IMG/VR virus record: IMGVR_UViG_3300006305_000015
Coordinates: 1-30,390 of that record
DNA: 30,390 nt
Source of the DNA: a virus
Strand: one strand, 5' to 3'
How positions within the stretch are numbered: position 1 is the stretch's first letter; every line of letters begins with the position of its first letter. Shown here one piece after another: positions 16,691 to 23,475 of the stretch. The notes beneath the pieces are model-generated. The model was given only the letters and a program-made list of their open reading frames with translations, had not been told where the DNA came from and made no database searches. A program made the position numbers and the translations under genes.

Positions 16691-17016
16691 TATCTTCTGC
16701 TTTTAGCAGCTCCACCTTTTCTCATCATTTTCTTTTTCATGGCTCCACCATTCATCATTTTTCTAGGTGTTACTTTACCGCCGGCTTTGTAACCCTTTTT
16801 TCTCATGGCTCCACCATTCATCATTTTTTTAGGTTTAGCTTTAATAGCTTTTATAGCACCACCAAGCTTATACCCTTTTTTTACTTTACCGCCTGCTTTA
16901 TAACCTTTTTTCTTTTTTACTTTACCACCGTTTTTCATAAAACCCATTTTATTACGAACAGCTTTAGGTAATTTTTTTAATCCTTTGTTTTTTGCAGGTA
17001 CTTTTTTCATGGCCAT
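16690..17016 (-). CDS. Very basic repeat protein, possible DNA-binding virion protein
   Basis: A 108-aa protein with about 30% Lys and almost no acidic residues. It is built of imperfect repeats: KKGYKAGGKV (twice) with KKGYKLGGAI as a variant, and KMMNGGAM-(R/K)KK (twice). Such composition suggests binding to DNA or to an acidic surface, and it could condense the packaged genome or act as a host-targeting factor. It sits among virion genes. It could alternatively be a low-complexity linker domain in a virion protein. The strong ribosome site (AAGGAG) supports real expression. Confidence 0.66.
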   Translation of the reverse strand: MAMKKVPAKNKGLKKLPKAVRNKMGFMKNGGKVKKKKGYKAGGKVKKGYKLGGAIKAIKAKPKKMMNGGAMRKKGYKAGGKVTPRKMMNGGAMKKKMMRKGGAAKSRR

Positions 17017-17026
17017 AGTTTTCTCC

Positions 17027-17239
17027 TTATTTAAACCAACTTACAGTTAAATTAGCAAGAACTCCAATAGCTCCTGCTACACCCATCATAACCCAAAAAG
17101 CCCCTCTCCAGCGGCTGGCTGTTTCTCTTAATTGAATTATATCTGAGCGCATTTCTTTCATGTCTTCTTGAAGGGCCTCAACACGTTCTTCCAAACGTGC
17201 CAAAGCAACTTCAAGTTTATGTTCTGTTTTTTGAGCCAT
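17027..17239 (-). CDS. Coiled-coil membrane protein, haemolysin XhlA-like
   Basis: A 70-aa protein: an amphipathic coiled coil (EHKLEVALARLEERVEALQE, continuing to about residue 43) followed by one membrane span (about 47-66, AFWVMMGVAGAIGVLANL). This layout matches XhlA-like or holin-partner proteins, and other small coiled-coil membrane proteins share it. A TTG six bases upstream (17245) overlaps the preceding stop and could also be the start; I prefer the ATG at 17239, in a TGAGGATG junction. Could take part in lysis. No catalytic residues visible. Confidence 0.65.
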   Translation of the reverse strand: MAQKTEHKLEVALARLEERVEALQEDMKEMRSDIIQLRETASRWRGAFWVMMGVAGAIGVLANLTVSWFK

Positions 17240-17241
17240 CC

Positions 17242-17643
17242 TCAAAATTCTTTTTTCAAGTAAAGTATAATAGTATAGGTGTCTCCACTACTGTGACCCA
17301 CAGTAGTAAACTTGATGTCACCTGTTTTACCTGAACCAGCATTGTTAGTTAAACCACCAAAAGAGGTGTAGTCGTGATAACCAGATTGATTTTCACCTAA
17401 CTGTATTGCTAAAACATCTGAAGTAGCATCAAATAAAATGCTTACTTTCATTCCCGTACATTGCCACCATATTTTTTGTATGGTAGCTCCTGTACAAGCT
17501 ACTCCGTTTGCACTTGAGGCTAGACCACTAACATCGACTTTAGTAACGGCACTTTCACCTGTGCCGTCACTTACGTTTGTTAATTTGATTACAGCATATC
17601 TAGGACCGTCATCAATAGTTTGACTTGCTACTGTATCAGCCAT
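17242..17643 (-). CDS. Small beta-rich virion protein
   Basis: A 133-aa protein rich in Ser, Gly, Thr: YAVIKLTNVSDGTGES near the start, then TIQKIWWQCTGMKVSILFD, YHDYTSFGGLTNNAGSGKTG and TIILYLKKEF. The repeated short strands and Gly-Ser loops suggest a small beta-barrel structural protein. I recall similar proteins in marine phages adjacent to the 208-aa family next to it. Preceded by AGGAGG. Confidence 0.62.
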   Translation of the reverse strand: MADTVASQTIDDGPRYAVIKLTNVSDGTGESAVTKVDVSGLASSANGVACTGATIQKIWWQCTGMKVSILFDATSDVLAIQLGENQSGYHDYTSFGGLTNNAGSGKTGDIKFTTVGHSSGDTYTIILYLKKEF

Positions 17644-17656
17644 TTTGTCCTCCTAA

Positions 17657-18283
17657 TTAAGCCTCGTAACCAAATAATTCTATTAAAAGCTTACCGGCTG
17701 TGTAATCAGCGTCTGTTGTGTCGCCAAGAGTTAAATATAAAAACTCATCTGCCGCAGGAACCGCCGCAAATATACCAACTTTACCTAATGTAGAATCTCC
17801 ATTGTTAAGAAGTAGAGTTTCTGTCAAATCACTTATAGCTCCATCCTCAACACCTGTGCTTTCTGTAGCAGAGTGTACATTAATATCCGGATCACCACCA
17901 GCAGGTGCTTCAAAACAAGTCATACGACCTGCTAAAATTGTGCCATTTCTAGCGGCAGTAATTTGCCCAATATGACAAACATTAGATGTACCATTAACAC
18001 CAATAATATCGCCAGATGCTGTTGACCTTAATCCTGTTAAATCAATAAGAATGTTTGTATGTATTATACCACCTGTTCTTATAACGGAACTTCTATAAAT
18101 AGTTCCTGTTCCACCAGTAATACCTGTGCCAGCTTCTGTGGCTAAAGTATTAGCATCAAAAGACGCTACACCAGTTGAACTTATGCTTGAAAGAGTTGTA
18201 AAGGCACCAGTTGTTGAACTTTTACTTACAGAAGTAAAGCCTCCTTCGGAACGGACTGGACCTGAAAAAGTTGTATTACCCAT
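17657..18283 (-). CDS. Structural protein opening the second late unit
   Basis: A 208-aa beta-rich protein: Ser/Thr/Gly-rich N-terminus (GNTTFSGPVRSEGGF), a short motif TGGTGTIYRSSVIRTGGIIH, an ILIDLTGLRSTASGDIIG strand set and C-terminal DTTDADYTAGKLLIELFGYE. I recall a widespread marine phage virion protein with this pattern. It is the first gene after the capsid terminator, so it opens the second late transcription unit. The ribosome site is excellent (AAGGAGG). A decoration or portal-proximal role is possible. Confidence 0.66.
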   Translation of the reverse strand: MGNTTFSGPVRSEGGFTSVSKSSTTGAFTTLSSISSTGVASFDANTLATEAGTGITGGTGTIYRSSVIRTGGIIHTNILIDLTGLRSTASGDIIGVNGTSNVCHIGQITAARNGTILAGRMTCFEAPAGGDPDINVHSATESTGVEDGAISDLTETLLLNNGDSTLGKVGIFAAVPAADEFLYLTLGDTTDADYTAGKLLIELFGYEA

Positions 18284-18335
18284 GAAAATCCTCCTTGTCT
18301 TGGGTTAGTCTGCTTATGCAGTCAAGGTTTATAAA

Positions 18336-18364
18336 ACTATATAACAAAAAAGGGCGGCCTGCAA
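18336..18364 (-). promoter_or_regulatory. Candidate promoter overlapping the capsid terminator
   Basis: On the minus strand a TATAGT -10-like box (18341-18336) lies 17 bases after a TTGCAG -35-like box (18364-18359). The -35 box lies in the loop of the capsid-gene terminator. This would restart transcription for the downstream structural unit. The -10 matches five of six consensus bases, but the -35 only three, so support is weak. Confidence 0.2.
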
Positions 18365-18376
18365 GCCGCCCTTTTA
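18346..18376 (-). terminator. Intrinsic terminator after the capsid gene
   Basis: A perfect 11-bp GC-rich hairpin: stem 18348-18358 paired with 18365-18375, loop CTGCAA, followed in transcription direction (minus strand) by a T run. It lies 21 bases past the capsid stop codon. It would reduce or end the head-gene transcript so that head and tail genes are expressed at different levels. Confidence 0.85.
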
Positions 18377-18396
18377 CACTTGTTAATTTTTTTTAT

Positions 18397-19302
18397 TTAA
18401 GCACCCGCTGTGCCAAATACACAACGCCAGTCAGATACACCAAAAGAGTATCTTTCTCTTGCTTTAAATCTCATATTGCCTGTATCAAAATCACCTTCCA
18501 TAGCTGTTTTGATTGGGCTTCTGTTAAACAATTTAAAACCATTTGGTGCGTCAGTCTTGATAAAAAACGCATCAGTGTCTGTCAAAAAATGATTTACGAC
18601 AGCACCTTGTGGAAGCATACCCATGCTTCTTAACGCATTAATATCATTATCAGCAGTTGCAGTTCTAAGGTTTGTCGCCATTAATCTTTCCGCAATAAAC
18701 TGTAGTTCTTTTGGAATAATTAATTTTGTGCCTCTAATTGCAACTTTTAAACCACGCTCATCTGTAATTCCAGATATATCAATAAGCATTTGCTCAAGAG
18801 AAGTTTCGTTAAGATCCGCAGCGGTGCTTAACTGATTTCTTTGATTACCGCTTAATGATGGGTGTGCAGAAGAACATAAAGCCGCACCGTCACCAATTGG
18901 TGAAGATGTGCTAAAAGCGTTGTTTAAAATTGACGCAGCTTTAATTTGCTTTGTCTGTGCCATTGATCTCGCTAAAGCTTTAGTATAGCGTGACGCCAAC
19001 CTGTCATACAAGTTATCCTCAATAGCTTCTTCAGTAATTGAGAAAGCTAATGCAATTGTTTCCATTGTATAACGAGCTGTATACGTCTCTTGTGCTGAGT
19101 CAAAGGTAATTGCTGAACCTTCTTCTTTCACAGGAGCTGTAGTAAAGCCTGCAAGCATGACCTCTTCTTCAAACGCTCTATCTGAAGTTTCTTCATCAAA
19201 AATCTCAGAATGCTCGTTTTCATATCGATCATACTCAAGTCCGAATAGCGCGTTTAATCCCGGCTCTAATTCTTTAGCCAGTTGTGCTCTAGATATTGCC
19301 AT
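18397..19302 (-). CDS. Major capsid protein (HK97-fold, gpT-like)
   Basis: A 301-aa protein. N-terminal helix (RAQLAKELEPGLNALFGLEY), an E-loop-like segment with YTARYTMETIALAFSITEEA, a spine-helix candidate (LASRYTKALARSMAQTKQIK), LCSSAHPSLSGNQRNQL, then TKLIIPKELQFIAERLMAT and C-terminal FIKTDAPNGFKLFNR, GNMRFKARERYSFGVSDWR. This matches the gpT-like branch of HK97-fold major capsid proteins. It follows the scaffold and a putative decoration gene, and is ended by a strong terminator, as expected for the most abundant virion protein. The AGGAGG ribosome site is one of the best in the window. No N-terminal delta-domain is fused; a separate scaffold is encoded. Confidence 0.88.
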   Translation of the reverse strand: MAISRAQLAKELEPGLNALFGLEYDRYENEHSEIFDEETSDRAFEEEVMLAGFTTAPVKEEGSAITFDSAQETYTARYTMETIALAFSITEEAIEDNLYDRLASRYTKALARSMAQTKQIKAASILNNAFSTSSPIGDGAALCSSAHPSLSGNQRNQLSTAADLNETSLEQMLIDISGITDERGLKVAIRGTKLIIPKELQFIAERLMATNLRTATADNDINALRSMGMLPQGAVVNHFLTDTDAFFIKTDAPNGFKLFNRSPIKTAMEGDFDTGNMRFKARERYSFGVSDWRCVFGTAGA

Positions 19303-19312
19303 AATTTACCTC

Positions 19313-19945
19313 CTATATTCCGGTATTTGCGGCGGTGCCTACAGCAGCAGCAAAGCCTGAATTAAAATGAGCATTTAGGCGAACAATATATTGATGTCCG
19401 ACAGCAGAAAAATCTTCGTTAGCTGGATCATCATAAATGCCAACAATACGCACATCAAGGTTAGCTGTTGTAGCAGCTGTACTAATATCAAGCATATCAC
19501 TTGATTTACCTGTGTTTGTACTACCATTGTTAACACTCGCCATGTCACAGTTAGCAAAAGTATCTGCTAAAGCTGTGGCTCTATCGGTGTTAGTACCGTC
19601 TGCAACAACAGTATAAAGTTGCATCGGGTTATCGAATACGAAAGCTTTGACAGGGAAATTCGTGTCAACGCTAACGCTGTTTGAACCGGGCCAATAGTTC
19701 AAGAAAGTAGTCTTCTTAGTTGTTGAGTCCACATACTCTACCCCAGCTAAAACGCCTAGTGGTGCTACTGCCTGATCGGAAATAGCAATTGTGCCACCAG
19801 CAAGCGGTATAACAATACCACCGTTGTATATAGCTGTTGTATAGTTTGATGCAATCTCATACTTGGTTGTGCCTGTTGATGTAACATCACTACCAGTTAA
19901 ACCAATTGGACGAAGACCATAGCCACCAGTTAAAGTGTTTGCCAT
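19313..19945 (-). CDS. Candidate head decoration / structural protein
   Basis: A 210-aa beta-rich protein: LTGGYGLRPIGLTGS at the start, IYNGGIVIPLAGGTI, GVLAGVEYVDSTTKKTTFLN, a KAFVFDNPMQLYTV strand and a C-terminal region with YIVRLNAHFNSGFAAAVG. Gene order (scaffold, 162-aa protein, this gene, capsid) suggests a capsid-associated or head-stabilising protein. I recall similar proteins (opening NxLTGGYGLRPIG) immediately upstream of capsid genes in marine podoviruses. The decoration role is inferred from position. Preceded by AAGGAG. Confidence 0.68.
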   Translation of the reverse strand: MANTLTGGYGLRPIGLTGSDVTSTGTTKYEIASNYTTAIYNGGIVIPLAGGTIAISDQAVAPLGVLAGVEYVDSTTKKTTFLNYWPGSNSVSVDTNFPVKAFVFDNPMQLYTVVADGTNTDRATALADTFANCDMASVNNGSTNTGKSSDMLDISTAATTANLDVRIVGIYDDPANEDFSAVGHQYIVRLNAHFNSGFAAAVGTAANTGI

Positions 19946-19973
19946 CTTTTTGTCTCCTTAAAATAGCAGGTGA

Positions 19974-20462
19974 TCATTTTTTTGGACCACCAAAGGTTAC
20001 TCTTGATTGACGATCAGGTTTACTAATCGTCATGGTTGAATGAGAATTTTCTCGCATCATATCAGAATCCACCGCATCCATTTGATCTTGAGTTTTCTCA
20101 CGAAAATACTCATTTCTCTCCTGAACAGTCTCTTCCGGTATTCTTGCAAGGACTAGACCACCTTGTCCAAAAACACCTGTATATTTGCCTGATTCAATAA
20201 CTGGAGCTTCAAACTCCGGATATTCATCTTTACGAACTAATTCATAACCTTCACGCAGTCTAGAAGAAATATTCTTCGTATCGTCAAAGCCACGAACTTC
20301 CGCTCGTATCCATCTATGCCGATAACCATCTGGCGCAGGCGGTGCTTCTAGTATTGACGGCGGTGCCCAAGGCTTACGCCGCGTTTGCTTGTTTCTAGTC
20401 TTATTAGCGCGAGGAGTTCGATCTACGCCGTTCACATCTATTTCTGTAATTGTTTCTGACAT
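19974..20462 (-). CDS. Conserved head-module protein
   Basis: A 162-aa basic protein. N-terminal disordered basic segment (RANKTRNKQTRRKPWAPPSI), then a compact domain with YRHRWIRAEVRGFDDTKN, RLREGYELVRKDEYPE, IESGKYTGVFGQGGLVLARI and a helical C-terminus (NEYFREKTQDQMDAVDS). The YRHRWIR...GYELVR...GGLVLARIP core is one I associate with conserved unknown proteins beside scaffold and capsid genes in marine phages. Its position argues for a head-assembly role; no motif defines it further. Confidence 0.66.
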   Translation of the reverse strand: MSETITEIDVNGVDRTPRANKTRNKQTRRKPWAPPSILEAPPAPDGYRHRWIRAEVRGFDDTKNISSRLREGYELVRKDEYPEFEAPVIESGKYTGVFGQGGLVLARIPEETVQERNEYFREKTQDQMDAVDSDMMRENSHSTMTISKPDRQSRVTFGGPKK

Positions 20463-20467
20463 TTATT

Positions 20468-21361
20468 TTACTCCTTAACGTATTTTGCATATTCTTCAAG
20501 TGGAACTCCCAGCTTATTTGCCATTGCAACCTGACTGGAGGATAACTTGACTCTTCTTTTGCGCCCAGTTCCTTTAGCGGTTCTTGTAACGGAAGCCACA
20601 TTTTGGGCGGGTCTTCTGCTTCCGTTTCCGTTAGTGCCAAGCTTATGAGGAAATTCTGTCTCCATTCGCTTGTCTAATTCAGTATAGTACTCATCTGTTC
20701 TTGGGTCAAACCCTTCTTCTTCAATTAATTTTTTATGAATACCAAAAGCTGCGTATGTCATGGCCTCGTCTTGACCAAACCATTCATTGTTTTTAGCCCA
20801 ATCCTCTGCTTTTGGATCAGGTTGTTGCTGTGGCTGCTGCGGTTGAACCGGTGCAGGTTGTTGCGTTTGTTGAGGAACCTCTTCACCTTTCTCTTCTTCT
20901 GGCTGTTGTGCCTTGGCCAAACGTACACGTTCTTTAGCAACAGATAATTCTGATAGTTTTTTCTGTGCTTGTATTGTAGCATCAGTGTCTCCAGAGTTCA
21001 TAGCCTGCCTAAGAGACGCTTCAGCAGATGCTAATTCACTATCAACCCTTTGGGAGTACTCAGTAACATACCCTTGGTCTAGCGTCTTTAAACGGCCTTT
21101 AAGACTATCTGCTTCTGCTTTTATTTTCTTTGCATAATCGATAGCAGCCTGTTCACGCCTTTCTGCTTCACGCATCTTTTTAGTAAGACGATCAATGCGT
21201 TTCTTCGATTCGGAGACTGTCTGCTCTTGTTCATTAACTTGCTCAACCTCAACATCAGAGGTGGCTTCTTGCGCGTTGCCTTTTTCATCAACTTCTATCT
21301 CTACACTTTCTTGTCTTGGTTCTACTTCTAAATCTAATTCTGCTTGTTTTTGCTCTGCCAT
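20468..21361 (-). CDS. Capsid scaffolding protein
   Basis: A 297-aa protein with the classic scaffold plan. An acidic N-terminus (Glu/Val/Gln, 1-48) leads to a long coiled coil (SKKRIDRLTKKMREAERREQ to about residue 155), then a Gln/Pro-rich linker (about 160-188) with QPAPVQPQQPQQQPD. The C-terminal domain has EWFGQDEAMTYAAFGIHKKL and ends in a very basic patch followed by LSSSQVAMANKLGVPLEEYA. In such phages the basic C-terminal part binds the capsid protein. The gene lies upstream of the capsid with one intervening pair of genes and is absent as a fused delta domain, consistent with a separate scaffold. Confidence 0.8.
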   Translation of the reverse strand: MAEQKQAELDLEVEPRQESVEIEVDEKGNAQEATSDVEVEQVNEQEQTVSESKKRIDRLTKKMREAERREQAAIDYAKKIKAEADSLKGRLKTLDQGYVTEYSQRVDSELASAEASLRQAMNSGDTDATIQAQKKLSELSVAKERVRLAKAQQPEEEKGEEVPQQTQQPAPVQPQQPQQQPDPKAEDWAKNNEWFGQDEAMTYAAFGIHKKLIEEEGFDPRTDEYYTELDKRMETEFPHKLGTNGNGSRRPAQNVASVTRTAKGTGRKRRVKLSSSQVAMANKLGVPLEEYAKYVKE

Positions 21362-21368
21362 TTGATCC

Positions 21369-21788
21369 TCAATGTAATATGTCTTCAGGGTTTAAGATTG
21401 TTGCGAGTATCTCATCGTCATTTAAAATTTTAACTTCACCACCGTCTATTTTAAAACGGGAGCCAGAATAACGTGCAAAAATTACCCAGTCTTTTTCCTG
21501 ACACCAAGGTCCTGTTTCAAACTTAGTTTTGTCTTTATAAGCTAAAGGTCCCATCTTTAAAACATATCCTACCTGTGTAGATACTTGATTTTCTTCTATA
21601 ACTTTATCAGGCAGTAAAACACCACCCTCAGTTTTACCCTTACCTTTGTAAGGTAAAACAAGTAAACGCCAACCAGTTGGTTTAGGCATACGTTCAAGTA
21701 AAGATTTGTTTAAAAGTTTTGGATCTAGTACAAGATCATTTTGATTTATATATGCAGGTTTTATATCAACTGCTGAAGATTTAGTCAT
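21369..21788 (-). CDS. Phage co-chaperonin GroES-like protein
   Basis: A 139-aa protein. The last ~100 residues align with GroES by pattern: PTGWRLLVLPYKGKG, a GGVLLPDK segment at the mobile-loop position, VGYVLKMGP, WVIFARYSGSRFKIDG and EVKILNDDEILATI. GroES proteins are about 97 residues, so this one carries an N-terminal extension of about 38. It lies between the tiny-gene string and the scaffold. The likely role is capping the host GroEL for folding of capsid or other virion proteins; no GroEL gene is seen here. Phage GroES-like proteins are known from marine viruses and T4 (gp31). The start overlaps the preceding stop by eight bases. Confidence 0.85.
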   Translation of the reverse strand: MTKSSAVDIKPAYINQNDLVLDPKLLNKSLLERMPKPTGWRLLVLPYKGKGKTEGGVLLPDKVIEENQVSTQVGYVLKMGPLAYKDKTKFETGPWCQEKDWVIFARYSGSRFKIDGGEVKILNDDEILATILNPEDILH

Positions 21789-21981
21789 CCATTCGCTCCT
21801 GTTTATTTAGCAGGCTCTTGAGTTCCTGTTCAATATAGTCTAATGAACTAAGGTTTCCCATTAGTTCTTTGTAGTGTTCCATGTTCTTTACACCATCACT
21901 TGATAAGATGTCAAGAACGTGTGAACGTCTATCTTTAATTATTTTATTTACATGTTCTAAAAAATGATATGTTTCGCTCAT
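21781..21981 (-). CDS. Small helical protein upstream of groES
   Basis: A 66-aa, highly charged, alpha-helical protein: YHFLEHVNKIIKDRRSHVLD, an SSDGVKNMEHYKELMG segment and YIEQELKSLLNKQERMDD. I recall small phage proteins with a DGVxxMEHYxxLMGxL core at this position in marine genomes. Its ATG overlaps the stop of the preceding basic gene (ATGA), and its TAA lies eight bases inside the GroES gene. An assembly co-factor is possible; function unknown. Confidence 0.6.
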   Translation of the reverse strand: MSETYHFLEHVNKIIKDRRSHVLDILSSDGVKNMEHYKELMGNLSSLDYIEQELKSLLNKQERMDD

Positions 21982-22259
21982 GTCTTCCTTCTTAAAGCTT
22001 CTTTGCCTTTTTTAAAAATACTTACAACTTGGTTTTTACCCATAACTTTTGCACGTTGTTCACCAACTGTCAGTATCTGTATTTTTCTTGCAAAAGGTTT
22101 ATTAATACGTTTTACCTTAGCAACCGTAGCTCTAGCATCAGCAGGTGTTGCAAATTTAATACTAACTGTATCTTTTGGATTTTCGTCTGTGTAAAGTCGT
22201 CTACCAGACCCTTTTGGTTTTTTACCCGTACCTTTTTTTGGATCTCTTCTTTTTACCAT
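21978..22259 (-). CDS. Basic protein with conserved C-terminal domain
   Basis: A 93-aa protein, strongly basic at both ends. The N-terminus is a Lys/Gly-rich tail (KRRDPKKGTGKKPKGSGRR), and the core has NPKDTVSIKFATPADARATV, then RKIQILTVGEQRAKVMGKNQ and FKKGKEALRRKT. I recall this short protein in many marine phage genomes without an assigned function. A tail plus compact core suggests DNA or RNA binding. The first 38 bases overlap the 44-aa gene in another frame. Confidence 0.64.
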   Translation of the reverse strand: MVKRRDPKKGTGKKPKGSGRRLYTDENPKDTVSIKFATPADARATVAKVKRINKPFARKIQILTVGEQRAKVMGKNQVVSIFKKGKEALRRKT

Positions 22260-22356
22260 TACCTATTATACTTTTTAATGTTTTTGCCTGTGCAGCATGC
22301 TTCTTAGATGCTTTGTTTAGTGCAGTCATAACTTTTTTAATTTTTCTAACAGCCAT
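22222..22356 (-). CDS. 44-aa highly basic protein
   Basis: A 44-residue protein (MAVRKIKKVMTALNKASKKH ... RSKKRYG), with Lys and Arg making up more than a third of it. The ATG at 22356 overlaps the stop of the holin-like gene (TAATG) and the TAA at 22222 lies 38 bases inside the next gene in a different frame. Overlap on both sides with the locus's standard junction type is the main evidence that it is real. The helical basic character suggests nucleic-acid or membrane binding; function unknown. Confidence 0.55.
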   Translation of the reverse strand: MAVRKIKKVMTALNKASKKHAAQAKTLKSIIGNGKKKRSKKRYG

Positions 22357-22763
22357 TACTTACCTTTCTTACTAAATAATTGTAACCCTTGCTTACCGAA
22401 CCGATACCCAAATGAGCTCCCTATTACAATATAAAGCATGTGATGAAACCAATCAGGTGTGTGTTGATCTAAAAATATAAATCCTTCTTTAACATATTCC
22501 TGTGTCCAAGGCAGGAAACACGCCGTCAGAACCGCTATAAACCAAAGTGACCACGCTTCATCTTTCCAGCTTTCACCCATTTGATTTGTAAGCGCTTGCT
22601 CATTAAGAAAACTAGAGGTGGCCTCAGTCTCGTAAACCTTCGCTTCCGCTTTGGCTTTTGCTACTTTTACTTCTGTTTCTGCTTTAGCCTTATCAACACG
22701 GCCTTGTAGCCACGTTCCGGCTAGTGAACTTATTGGTCCAATAATACTACTTAACATTTCCAT
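22356..22763 (-). CDS. Holin-like membrane protein (3TM-type)
   Basis: A 135-aa protein. N-terminal amphipathic hydrophobic segment (SSIIGPISSLAGTWL), an Ala/Lys/Glu helix (about 22-50), then ESWKDEAWSLWF entering a membrane span (about 72-86) and a second span (about 106-122, HHMLYIVIGSSFGYRFG). This fits the '3TM holin' family associated with gene-transfer agents and marine phages. It would make membrane holes to release endolysin. No endolysin is visible nearby. The ATG at 22763 lies only three bases after AGGAG; the second ATG (22757) has better spacing and may be the true start. Confidence 0.68.
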   Translation of the reverse strand: MEMLSSIIGPISSLAGTWLQGRVDKAKAETEVKVAKAKAEAKVYETEATSSFLNEQALTNQMGESWKDEAWSLWFIAVLTACFLPWTQEYVKEGFIFLDQHTPDWFHHMLYIVIGSSFGYRFGKQGLQLFSKKGK

Positions 22764-23035
22764 CTTCTCCTTGCTTGACGCAAACGACTATTAGGATTTT
22801 TAGCGGCTTTTGGAAACTTCTTCATTTGTCCTGCGCTTCTTGCACAGAATGATTTCCTACGTTTTGCATCTTTACTACCCTTTTTAACCTTACCTGTTAC
22901 AGCTGTTTTAAGCTTACTTCCGGGATTATCACGCCTGTATTTAGCAACACCCGCAGCTGTCATACCCGCACCAGACTTAGTTGAACGGTAGTATTTTTTT
23001 GTTCTAGGTGGTTGTTTGTCAGGTTTTCGTGCCAT
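22751..23035 (-). CDS. Small basic protein of the SGAGMTAAGV type
   Basis: A 94-aa, Lys/Arg-rich protein: RSTKSGAGMTAAGVAKYRRD, then NPGSKLKTAVTGKVKKGSKD and RKSFCARSAGQMKKFPKAA. The central GAGMTAAGVxxYRRxNPGSxLxTAVTxxxxxGSxxAxRRKSFCARxxGQM pattern is a short domain I recall from cyanophages and giant viruses (DUF6321 as far as I remember). Function unknown, but the charge suggests nucleic-acid binding. It overlaps the holin-like gene by 13 bases and the upstream gene by TAATG. Confidence 0.68.
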   Translation of the reverse strand: MARKPDKQPPRTKKYYRSTKSGAGMTAAGVAKYRRDNPGSKLKTAVTGKVKKGSKDAKRRKSFCARSAGQMKKFPKAAKNPNSRLRQARRRWKC

Positions 23036-23286
23036 TATGCTCTCTTTGTCTTTCTAAATGACTTACGTTTACGTCCTGAAGCGGTAACAGACCATTTAAC
23101 TTTACCAGGTCCTGTCTTCTTACGGGCTTCTGACTTTGATATTCTACCAGCTACAGCTTTAGGTCTGCAAGCAGGATAAGGTCTTTTCTTTTTCTCTTTG
23201 CCAGATCGACCGCACTTCTTACCAGTCTTGACATCACGCCAATCCTCTTTGAACCACTTCGTCAATCCGCCTTGAGGTTTAGCCAT
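23035..23286 (-). CDS. Small basic protein, GLTKWFKEDW type
   Basis: An 83-aa, Lys/Arg-rich protein with GLTKWFKEDWRDVKTGKKCG, then CGRSGKEKKKRPYPACRP and a basic tail (GRKRKSFRKTKRA). The WFKExWxDxxTGKxCGR...YPxCRP pattern is one I recall from DUF5872-type proteins of large viruses and marine phages. The two Cys residues in CGR and ACRP could form a metal or disulphide pair. Adjacent to the 94-aa and 59-aa genes, all basic and TAATG-coupled; nucleic-acid binding is likely but not proven. Confidence 0.66.
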   Translation of the reverse strand: MAKPQGGLTKWFKEDWRDVKTGKKCGRSGKEKKKRPYPACRPKAVAGRISKSEARKKTGPGKVKWSVTASGRKRKSFRKTKRA

Positions 23287-23465
23287 TATGCGTAAGTCCC
23301 GCCTCTTTTCTTGTATGTCTTAACAAGCCATGCATTTGCATATGCACTAGGATATACATCGAACTTACGTTTAGCTTCAGCCTTAACTCTTGAATATAAA
23401 GCTTTGTTTTTTGGAGTTGCTTTACCTCCACCTGATTTAGGTTTTCTAAATTTTTTTACAGCCAT
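23286..23465 (-). CDS. 59-aa basic protein with KFDVYPSAYAN motif
   Basis: A 59-aa protein: a Lys/Gly-rich start (MAVKKFRKPKSGGGKATPKN) followed by a helix with KRKFDVYPSAYANAWLVKTY and a KKRGGTY end. The KFDVYPSAYANAWxVxxYKxxGGxY motif recurs, in my recollection, in short proteins of marine phages and large DNA viruses, often beside the two basic families next to it. ATG at 23465 follows a GGAG ribosome site; the TAA overlaps the next ATG (TAATG). Function unknown. Confidence 0.7.
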   Translation of the reverse strand: MAVKKFRKPKSGGGKATPKNKALYSRVKAEAKRKFDVYPSAYANAWLVKTYKKRGGTYA

Positions 23466-23475
23466 AATTTGCTCC

